Shown: piece by piece, positions 19,351 to 27,800 of the stretch
Layout: each line of letters opens with the position of its first letter
Position numbering within the stretch: position 1 is the stretch's first letter
Assembly (NCBI RefSeq): GCF_021513275.1
Contig: NZ_CP090978.1
Span: 3,596,001-3,660,000, forward strand
DNA length: 64,000 nt
Reading direction: 5' to 3'
DNA from: Paenibacillus hexagrammi
GTDB lineage: Bacteria; Bacillota; Bacilli; Paenibacillales; NBRC-103111
Translations under genes and position numbers: made by a program
The notes under the pieces: model-generated
Databases searched by the model: none
Told to the model about the DNA's origin: nothing
What the model saw: the letters and a program-made list of their open reading frames with translations, nothing else

Positions 19351-20913
19351 CTATTCGCGGTAATCAAAATCCGCATGGAGACGAGTTCCCTTTAAATCTT
19401 GCACGCATACGCCTGCGAATGCCCCTGTGAAGGAAAGCTTTCCTTGATATTCATCAGCTAAAATCCCCATGTACAGGCTAGGACCGATCGGCGTCCACGC
19501 GATCCCGTCGGCTGAATAATAAAACTGGACTTTTTCATATCGAATCGTTGCCTTCAGGTAACACCTCTCCCAGCTATGAACCGCGACATAGTCCTCCGCT
19601 TCCTCGTAGGCACCTTGATCGTTAACGATAACTGCGAGATGTTTGCCATGCTCGTCATCATAGGAGACTCTGACATAGAAGTGATCCGACTCGTCGTAAT
19701 AAAGCACCAGCCCGGCCATTTGGGTAAAATCCTCGGGTTCGAATTCCAAACAGGTCTCCACCTCGCACTCGAAGCTCTCTATTCTTCGGGCGACCATACT
19801 CTGCTTATGCAAAGAATAGAGCGATTCCCGGCCATACAAACGCAAATATCCTGATCTCTCCCGAAGCGTTAGCCATGAGTCGTCAGCGGGAACCCGCAGC
19901 GTGGACCAATTCAAGCCCAGTTCTTCCTTGTCAAAATGGTCCCGCTCCGGTTGGACAGGGAATGGATGCAGCGGCAGATCCGGTGCCGGTACCTCAAGAT
20001 CGGGCAGTTGCCCTCCCGATGCAAGCCGAAGCCAGCCGTCTTCTGTCCAGATGACCTTTTGGATCGATGTCTCCCTGCCTAAAGGACTTAATCCGCTGCC
20101 ATCCGGCAAACTGCGGCTGCAAATGTGCACCATGTACCACTCACCGTTCTGCGTCTCGACCAAGCTTCCGTGACCGGCCTTCTGCAGAGGATGCTCCGAA
20201 TGCCCGAATGAGGTAAGCAGAGGATAATACGGGTCCACCTCATAGGGTCCATCAACTTGCCGGGAACGCATCAAGGTTGCTGCATGATTCATCCCTGTTC
20301 CGCCTTCCGCCACCAACAGATAGTAATAGCCGTCTTTCTTGTAAACCATAGGCCCTTCGGTTACTCCCAGATGGGTTCCTTGTGTAACCCTTTTGACCGG
20401 ACCGATCAGTTTCCGTTCCTCTGGGCTGTATTCCTGCATGATGATTCCGGCAAAGCGGTTTTTGTTCTTCCGGAAATCCCACTGCATATTGAACACATAC
20501 TTTCGACCGTCTGTATCATGAAACAAGAAATGGTCAAAGCCGCTTGCATTGAGATACACCGGTTCCGACCATGGACCCTCGATGGATGGTGCGGTTGTGA
20601 TGTAATTGTGCAAGTCTTTGTAAACCCCTTTACGGCAAACTACATGGGTGTAGCACAAGTAAAAAGTACCTTGATCATAGCTAAGTGACGGAGCCCAGAT
20701 ACCGCCGGAACTGGGAACCCCTTTTAAATCCAGCAGGCTGATCCGATCCAAAGGTCGTGCCAGCGGACGCCAATGAACCAAGTCCTTGGAATGATGAATC
20801 AGCACGCCGGGAAACCATTCAAAGGTAGATGTAGCGATATAATAGTCATCGCCGACTCGAATCGCCGATGCATCGGGATGAAAGCCTTTCAAAATTGGAT
20901 TCTGAATGACCAT
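19351..20913 (-). CDS. GH43 beta-xylosidase/arabinofuranosidase-like enzyme, intracellular
   Basis: A 520-aa protein without signal peptide. The N-terminal five-blade propeller carries the three GH43 acids: Asp in GFHPDAS, Asp in SGFDHFLF, and Glu in GVTEGPMVY. The C-terminal part (about 325-518) is the beta-sandwich found in XynB-type enzymes (DUF1349-like, MAGLVLYYDESDHFYVRV). It hydrolyses short arabino- or xylo-oligosaccharides after import. It is first in the operon with GH88 and the GH42-like gene. The ATG at 20913 follows AAGGAA. The 46-bp element about 70 bp upstream is shared with the transporter operon. Confidence 0.9.
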   Translation of the reverse strand: MVIQNPILKGFHPDASAIRVGDDYYIATSTFEWFPGVLIHHSKDLVHWRPLARPLDRISLLDLKGVPSSGGIWAPSLSYDQGTFYLCYTHVVCRKGVYKDLHNYITTAPSIEGPWSEPVYLNASGFDHFLFHDTDGRKYVFNMQWDFRKNKNRFAGIIMQEYSPEERKLIGPVKRVTQGTHLGVTEGPMVYKKDGYYYLLVAEGGTGMNHAATLMRSRQVDGPYEVDPYYPLLTSFGHSEHPLQKAGHGSLVETQNGEWYMVHICSRSLPDGSGLSPLGRETSIQKVIWTEDGWLRLASGGQLPDLEVPAPDLPLHPFPVQPERDHFDKEELGLNWSTLRVPADDSWLTLRERSGYLRLYGRESLYSLHKQSMVARRIESFECEVETCLEFEPEDFTQMAGLVLYYDESDHFYVRVSYDDEHGKHLAVIVNDQGAYEEAEDYVAVHSWERCYLKATIRYEKVQFYYSADGIAWTPIGPSLYMGILADEYQGKLSFTGAFAGVCVQDLKGTRLHADFDYRE

Positions 20914-20979
20914 GAGCGTTCCTTCCTTTCTGTCTTGAAGCTTTGAAAGATTATGTATTCAAGCGTACACGCTCTCACA

Positions 20980-21025
20980 TTCGTTTAGAATGAGGTTTTT
21001 TTAGCTTCATGTGCGGAAATTTAAG
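20980..21025. promoter_or_regulatory. 46-bp element shared by two operons, copy A (GH43-GH88 operon)
   Basis: A gap-free match, 36 of 46 bases, to 15866-15911. It lies 67-112 bp upstream of the GH43 start, the right distance for an activator site. It shows the pattern (T)TNGTTTAG, ATG, TTTTTT, AGCTTCAT, TGC, TTTAAG on the plus strand. Confidence 0.6.
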
Positions 21026-21043
21026 TTTTTTTACATGAAAAAA

Positions 21044-21068
21044 AAGCATGAGCCGGTCGCTCATGCTT
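21044..21068 (-). terminator. Terminator of the SDR gene
   Basis: A 10-bp perfect stem (AAGCATGAGC / GCTCATGCTT) with a 5-nt loop is followed on the minus strand by TTTTTTTT. It separates the SDR gene from the GH43 operon. Confidence 0.8.
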
Positions 21069-21158
21069 ACATCATCGATAAATGATTCCATTACATTCTT
21101 CAATACATTCTCTCCATGTGCTGCAGACATTCTGTCCGCAGCTATTTCGCGTTATCTC

Positions 21159-21895
21159 CTAATTAAAGCCGCCGTTTACACGAATCGTTTGTCCCGTTAT
21201 CCAACGGGCTTTGTCGCTAACTAACAGCTCAACGGCGTTCGCGATATCCTCCGGCTCTCAAGTCGTCCAAAGGCATTCATACGGCGGAATGAATCAACCA
21301 GCTCTTCGGATTTGCCATTTAAAAATAACTCCGTCGACACTTGCCCAGGCGCTATGCAGTTAATCGTAATGTCCTTCGGCCCGAATTCCTTGGCCAGCTG
21401 CCTGGTCAATTGCTCAACCGCTCCCTTGGTTGCGGCATATACACTGTACGCTGGGAGCATCGCCCCAGACACAGAGGTTGAGAAATTGATGATCGTTCCT
21501 CCTTGGGCCATATGCTTCATCGCTTGCTGACAAGCGAAATAGGTTCCTTTCACATTGACGTCAAAATGCTGGTCGAACATCTCCTCCGTCACATCCTGAA
21601 TCGCTTTGCATTGCATGACGCCGGCATTATTAACCAGAATGTCCAAGCTTCCAAACCGCTCGAGCGTCTCAGCAAACATCGCTTCCACTTCGCTCACTTT
21701 GCCCATATCAGCGCGAATTGCGGCAGCTGCTCCTCCGGCCTGCTCAATAAGCTTCACGACCTCGTCGGCTTTCTCACGATTGGCAGAATAGTTAACAACC
21801 ACTTTCGCACCTGACTGTGCCAGCTGAAGGGCTATCTGTCTTCCGATGCCTCGCGATGCTCCTGTAATGATGGCGACTTTTTCATTTAAATGCAT
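21159..21895 (-). pseudogene. SDR-family oxidoreductase, one frameshift near the C-terminus
   Basis: A classical short-chain dehydrogenase of about 245 aa. The cofactor motif is GASRGIGRQ, with NNAG, the catalytic Ser in FSTSVSG and the YAATK (Tyr-x-x-x-Lys) motif. The ATG at 21895 (MHLNEKVAIITG) follows GAGGAGAG. At about 21258 the frame shifts by -1 after FGRLE. In the next frame the expected ending continues as [14 protein letters not shown] and closes with [12 protein letters not shown] at 21159. The NNAG and Tyr-Lys residues are intact, so a sequencing error is plausible. It is divergent from the AraC regulator at 22075, which probably controls it. Confidence 0.85.
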
Positions 21896-22074
21896 GTTTA
21901 TTCTCTCCTCTGGTTTCAATTTTGACTTTATGTTGTTCTCCATTGTGCGACCTTCTGGATCCATTATACCCAATATCTGTGTACCCCGTTAGAACATACC
22001 TATTTGATCCTTGCCTAATTCTCTTCGGATTCGCTAATATAAAGGAAACCATTCCCAAAGGGAGGATCGCCAAC

Positions 22075-22977
22075 ATGGATGAATCTATACGCATAGAGCA
22101 AGCCTTGCAGCAATTGGCGTTATTAATTCGCACGCATGCTCCGAGTAACGGCACACATCAAACACCTGTACCTTCTTTGATGCTTATGCATGCCACAGAG
22201 CCCTCTGAACCGTTAGAATCTGTCTATAAACCTTCCATATGTGTGGTAGCTCAAGGGGCAAAGACCGCCACATTAGCCGAAGAAACCTTTCGGTATGATC
22301 CCTCCACTTATCTGGTCACTTCTGTTGAACTTCCAATTGTAGGAAGAATTACGGAAGCCTCGTCCGACACTCCGTACTTAAGCTTAAAGCTTAGCTTTGA
22401 AGCCGACATGATTGTGGATATGATCAAGGAAAGCACCCTCACGGGGGAAGCACCTGCCGAAGCCTGTCGTGGTATCACCGTGAACAGAACGACACCTTCC
22501 CTGCTCGAGGCCATCATACGGCTCATGCAGCTATTACGTACGCCTGAAGATGCGAAGGTCCTGGCTCCGCTTGTCATTCGAGAAATTCTGTATCGAGTGC
22601 TGCAAAGCGAGCAAGGGTCCCTGTTTCGTCAATTCGCGGTTATTGGCAGCCAGGCTCACCATATTGCCCAAGCGATTCAGTTGATTAACAGGCAGTACGA
22701 CCGGCCGCTCCTGATTGAACAGCTTGCGAATTCTGTAAACATGAGTACATCAGCCTTTCACAAGCATTTCAAGCGTGTCACAGCGATGAGCCCGCTGCAA
22801 TACCAGAAAACCGTGCGCTTACAAGAAGCACGCCGCTTGATGTTGACGGAAACCATGCAAGCCTCCGATGCGGCCTTCCGCGTAGGCTACGAAAGTCCAT
22901 CCCAGTTCAGCCGGGAATATGCCCGAATGTACGGACGACCGCCAAAGTTGGATGTTCAGAGGCTTCGCGGTTCATAG
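22075..22977 (+). CDS. AraC-family regulator with N-terminal cupin
   Basis: A 300-aa transcription regulator. The N-terminal half is an AraC_N cupin-like domain (PSICVVAQGAKTA, YDPSTYLVTSVELPIVG). The C-terminal half is a double helix-turn-helix (about 205-295), with LANSVNMSTSAFHKHFKRVT and VGYESPSQFSREYARMYG. I chose the ATG at 22075, which follows GGGAGG by 9 nt. The frame is open further upstream but has no better site. It is divergent from the SDR gene with 179 bp between, the common arrangement for this subfamily and an NAD(P)-dependent oxidoreductase. Confidence 0.9.
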   Translation: MDESIRIEQALQQLALLIRTHAPSNGTHQTPVPSLMLMHATEPSEPLESVYKPSICVVAQGAKTATLAEETFRYDPSTYLVTSVELPIVGRITEASSDTPYLSLKLSFEADMIVDMIKESTLTGEAPAEACRGITVNRTTPSLLEAIIRLMQLLRTPEDAKVLAPLVIREILYRVLQSEQGSLFRQFAVIGSQAHHIAQAIQLINRQYDRPLLIEQLANSVNMSTSAFHKHFKRVTAMSPLQYQKTVRLQEARRLMLTETMQASDAAFRVGYESPSQFSREYARMYGRPPKLDVQRLRGS

Positions 22978-23036
22978 GAATCAACTAATCAGAGTAGTGC
23001 CGGCGCCGGCAACAGCACGATTCTGAACATATTAGG

Positions 23037-24635
23037 CTAGATGAAAAGCTTGGAATCGCCATCGTGACCGAGCTTCCCAACCGGATACTCCTCCGTCTGC
23101 ATGAACTGCTCCTCCAGACATGCCATAACCGTCAACACCAGATCTTCTCGCCACGGAGGGGCGGCAACCTGTACGCCGACAGGCAGTCCGGCACTGTGTT
23201 CATCGACCTTATTTGCAGCCTGCACGGTCTTGTCGCTGCTGCGGAGGCGGGCAGCCACTTCATCCATTCGGACACGGGTTGTGCTAACGATCCCCGCAGG
23301 CATTTGCAAATAGTTGTACATCAGTGCATACGAGCCTTCATAGGACATTTGTAGGGATTGATCGTGCTGGATGGATGGTGTCAGGAATGGCGGCGAGATG
23401 AGAACATCAACTTGTTGCCGCTCCATTTCTTTAAGAAATCTTTGCCTGTAAAGCTCCTGCTGCCGAACAAGCTCGTGTCGTTCATCTTCTGTCTTTGCTC
23501 CGAGATACGGAACGATATGATGGCCCACGATTTTCTGCCCAAGTAAACGAAGGATTCCAGAAACAAACCGTTTCTTGCCTTTAGTAAGTCCGAACGATCG
23601 ATGGACACCGGCTAATTGCGCCGACATTTCGTCACCATTCAACGATCGTTCAATGCCGGCTGCTCCCCCCGCCGACATGAGCGAGTAGAATTGATGAAGT
23701 GCAAATTCAGGCTCGGGCAGCACGAATTCTTTGACGATTGCGCCGCATTGTGCCAAGGCGTCGGCCGCTTCTCGAACTGTGCGTTGAAGGGCAGATGATG
23801 GAGCCAGAATGCCGTCCGTCGTATAGAAGCCAACGTGCAGCCCTTGAATAGACAGAGAGCTGGATGGTCGAATAGGCGATTGCTTCAAGTACTCCGGCGT
23901 CGAAAGAATCTCCATAGCAAGCACGAGATCCTCGACCCGCCGGGCCATCGGCCCCGTGCTCGCCATCATCGCCGCTTCCGGTAGGACGTGAACGATGCCC
24001 TCCGGTTTGCCTGAAGGCACTCGTCCTGGAGTCGGCTTCAAGCCATGGATGCCGCAAAAGTGGGACGGTGTGCGGATACTGCCGCCGACATCGGTACCAA
24101 GGCCGAGAGGCGAACCTCCGGCTGCTATGATGGCCGCTTCGCCGCCGCTGCTTCCGCCGGAGGACCGCTCCTCCGGACGCCACGGGTTGCGCACCCGTCC
24201 GTACAATGGGTTGACTGACTCGCACCCCATTAACAGCTGCATGATGTTGCTTTTGCCGATAACAATCGCCCCTGCCTGCTTGAGCAGGGCAACGCCTGGG
24301 TCGTCAGCCTGCGACAGCTTGCCCTGACGGTGCGGGAGACCCCACGTGCTGGGAGTTCCCGCGACATCAAGAGATTCCTTAACCGTCACAGGAACGCCGT
24401 GCAATGGCCCCAGCTCCCCTCCCTTAGCTGCTTGGAGATCCGCCCGCTTAGCAGCAAGCCGCGCTTCCTCAAACAGCGGAATGGCTACTGCATGTAGCAC
24501 AGGATTTATTTCCATAATTCGCTCAATATGAGCTTCAACCAATTCCTGAGAAGTAAAGTATCCCTCACGAATCCCTTTGGCCATCTCAACTGCCCCCATC
24601 TGCAGCAGTTCTTTTCGATCGTTAGTTATTAGCAT
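23037..24635 (-). CDS. Amidase, amidase-signature family
   Basis: A 532-aa cytoplasmic amidase that hydrolyses a carboxamide through a Ser-cisSer-Lys triad. The catalytic Lys is in VTVKESLDV, the Gly/Ser-rich signature is SSGGSSGGEAAI, and the nucleophile region is GTDVGGSIRTPS. No signal peptide is present. The length and C-terminal region resemble fatty-acid-amide-hydrolase-like members rather than GatA, and there are no gatB or gatC genes nearby. It stands alone between the AraC gene (convergent) and the GH2 gene. The substrate cannot be deduced. Confidence 0.85.
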   Translation of the reverse strand: MLITNDRKELLQMGAVEMAKGIREGYFTSQELVEAHIERIMEINPVLHAVAIPLFEEARLAAKRADLQAAKGGELGPLHGVPVTVKESLDVAGTPSTWGLPHRQGKLSQADDPGVALLKQAGAIVIGKSNIMQLLMGCESVNPLYGRVRNPWRPEERSSGGSSGGEAAIIAAGGSPLGLGTDVGGSIRTPSHFCGIHGLKPTPGRVPSGKPEGIVHVLPEAAMMASTGPMARRVEDLVLAMEILSTPEYLKQSPIRPSSSLSIQGLHVGFYTTDGILAPSSALQRTVREAADALAQCGAIVKEFVLPEPEFALHQFYSLMSAGGAAGIERSLNGDEMSAQLAGVHRSFGLTKGKKRFVSGILRLLGQKIVGHHIVPYLGAKTEDERHELVRQQELYRQRFLKEMERQQVDVLISPPFLTPSIQHDQSLQMSYEGSYALMYNYLQMPAGIVSTTRVRMDEVAARLRSSDKTVQAANKVDEHSAGLPVGVQVAAPPWREDLVLTVMACLEEQFMQTEEYPVGKLGHDGDSKLFI

Positions 24636-24753
24636 GATATATCCGCCTTCCTCTTCTTTCCACGATACATACCGCCGGTCGGTTTGTTAGAGATTATAAT
24701 ACCACATCTCCTTCGATATGGTAAAGCCCTTGCTGAAATTTCCCCTAGGATAA

Positions 24754-24788
24754 ATACGCCGCCCCAAGTCACTTGTAATGACATGGGG
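24754..24788. terminator. Possible hairpin after the GH2 gene
   Basis: GCCCCA(A)GTCA pairs with TGACATGGGGC around a 7-nt loop, one mismatch, just downstream of the GH2 stop. There is no clear T-run on the minus strand, so termination is uncertain. Confidence 0.4.
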
Positions 24789-24807
24789 CAGCTCTAATTA
24801 CTAACTA

Positions 24808-27800
24808 TTATTCAAATATTTTCTTCGCGATAATGGCCAAATCTGCAATATCAATGACATGATCGTTATTCAAGTCAAGTTGTTTGACATCCTCCCAGCC
24901 TGGGCTGCTGATCGACATGCCATAATGTGCAGCCACGATTGCCAAATCACCGATGGAGACCTTATCGTCATGGTTGGCATCCCCTGGAATTCCAGCAATC
25001 AGCTTACTACGGAAGGTTTGCAGCGCTGCATCCAGCGTACTTACCGCCGCATCAATCTGATCCTGCGAAGACGACGAATCTTCATTAACGAGGATTGCAG
25101 CACTCAAAGCTGATTGAAGCTCAGTCTTCGAACCAACAGGATATTGCCCTGGCTGCGAGCCTTCTACAGCTGTACTCAGTGCACTTTGAACCAATAAAAT
25201 CAGGTTAGTTAATGCTAAATGATCATTAGCAGATACTGGAATTGTTTGAGAAGATAATGCTGCTGCTACCTCCCGGCCTGTTTCGTCCGAAAGCACCAGG
25301 GAGGAAATCCCTATAACGGCCGACTGCGCAACTGCTCCGCTTTTGACCTTCCACGTCAACTGCACAAGTGACCCAGCATCATGAATGTCGTTGCCTTGCC
25401 CCAGACTGGCGAGAAGAAGACGAAGCTGACCCGCTTCATTCACTTTACTTTCTACAACTTCCAAACCTTCTTTCACAGAATCCGCTTGCACAAACTCCAA
25501 GATGGCAGGATCAAAAGAAACGACGACATCTTGCGCGTAAATCGAGCTGATTGAGCTGTTTGCCAGTTCATTTAAACTGTAGGTCATGGAAAAGGTTTGA
25601 CCCGGATGGACCGTTCCGGTCTCAGACAAGTTCCCTTTCGGCGGAGGAACCGGAGACACCGTTACACTTGCCCTAGCTTCAAATCCGCCGTCTTCTGTTT
25701 TTGCAGTTATAGAAGCCGATCCTAGAGACACGGCGGTAACTAAACCATTACCGTCGACTACAGCAACCGTTGAGTCACTCGTCGACCAAATAATCTTTTT
25801 GGTAGCCGCGTGGTCCGGCAAGACATTCGCGAGAAGAGTCTCAGAACTTCCGATGACAAGACTCAACTCACTCTTGTTTAAAGTAATGCCCGTTACTTTA
25901 TTGGAATTAGTAACAGTGACTTGAGCCAAAGCTTGAATATCGGTTCCTTCGACAGAACCATGCACTTCGAAATTCCCAACCTGCGAGTAAGAGTCTGGAC
26001 TTACGTTATCCCATGTTACGGGGAGTTGGACCGTTGTTCCATCTTCATACACAGCATCTACGACACTAGGCAGGGAAGGCGCAGTTCCAACTTCTGTCGT
26101 AACTTCCACCGGCTTAATTTCTGAAATCATATTCGTACTAGCATCAACCTTGGTACCGTACACTTCAAATTCGGTTATGGCCATAGCACCTGACGCACTT
26201 GAATACGGTGTTGCATTCTCCATGCCAACGCGGACTTTCGTTGCAATTGCCGGGTCAAAGGTGATCGTGGTAGCTTCATTGGAAGCTGTCGCCCAGTTTA
26301 CTTGTTGATTTTTTGCAGAAACCCATTGCAAACCGTTCCAATACTGTACATCTAAGGATTTAGGCAAATTATTCGTCGGTGCGGTTCCGCCTGTAGTGAA
26401 ATACAATTTGATGGAGTGGAACGTCTTGTAGTCCGGCCAGTACACTTGAACAAATTCATACGGACGTGTAGCATTCACGAGCGGCAGATTAGCTGTCGCA
26501 GATATACTGTATCGATTTGTCCAGCCTCCGCTTGTTGTATTCCCGTCGAGCATGAGATTCGGGTAAGAAGTACCATTCGTAAACGATGCCGTAGCAAGCG
26601 GTCCGGTTGAAGAGACCGTATCCTGGGCACCTGTTCCTTGATCGCTAAGCGCAAGGTTAACGTCTGGAGTGAATTGGCTGGATATCTTTACAATTGCCTC
26701 AGCTTCGCTAGCAACTCCTTGAATCTGACCTTTTATTTTTAAAATACCGCTGTTTTGCACCTGGCTTGCTGTTATTTCCGGCCATTTCACTGGCATTGAA
26801 GCGTTTAAACCATGGGTAAACTTCACCTTTACATTCTCAGGTAATACGGGAATCTCTCCTACTGCGGTGGAGATCTTAACCGAAGCATCCGCAACATCAT
26901 ATACCGTCACTTCAGCTTTTGCTTGAAGTCCGTTCACGGCTGCAGCAGCTTGGAATGTTCCCACCTCACTAGTGCTTGGCACATTCGTCCAAGTAACCGC
27001 CTCTTGCGACGTAGTGCCGTCTGCATGGACAACGGATACTTCTGATGGCAAGCTTACAGGCGAGCCTTTCATGACACTTACCTGAACCGGAACTACTCCA
27101 AGATTCCCCTCTGAGTCACCGTCTTTTGCATACACGGTAGTTTGAGCAGCAACGGACCCGTCAAAAGAAGCATTCACGGTAATTGGTCCTGACTGTCCTT
27201 CATTGGATTGAATAATAACTAGTGCCTTGCCGTTGTAAGCGCTGCGTTCCGAGTGTGTATTATGTTCTACATTTTCCCATTTGTACAGCTCATTGCTTTC
27301 CTGCTTTCCGTTATCTACACCGACGATGGTCCCGCCTGTTACATCAAACTTGAGCAGGTTGTTAGCGTTCGGAACGATATTACCGTCCTGATCCACTACA
27401 TCGGCTTCTACATAGGAAAGACTTTTACCGTCAGCTGCAATAACCCTTTTATCTGGACTTAACGTGATTGTATACGGCTGCGCTGCGGTTCTGATCACAT
27501 CTGTTGCCGTAACAACGCTGCTCGTTGTATCTGCGTATGTCTTCACCTCAAGGGTCCCCGGCGTAAACGGTACATTCCAAGTCAAATGAAGCTTTCCGTA
27601 GGTTCCCGTCGGACTCAAATATCCGCCCGTATTCGAAGCGCTAGTATTCAGCTTGTCGTCTTTGGTCAGCTCCGAAGTTTCATAATATTCTCTGCCGTAA
27701 TTCGTGGTTTTCACGTCAAAGCTTTTACGTCCCAGAGATTGCCCGTTGAGGAACAATTCCGCGCTTTGCTGGTTCGTATTTACCCAGACCTCTACGTCTT

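Noticed and set aside
20941..20980. A cre site before the intracellular GH43-GH88 operon
   Set aside because: TTCAAGCGTACACGC lacks the conserved AANCG core in the right position on either strand.
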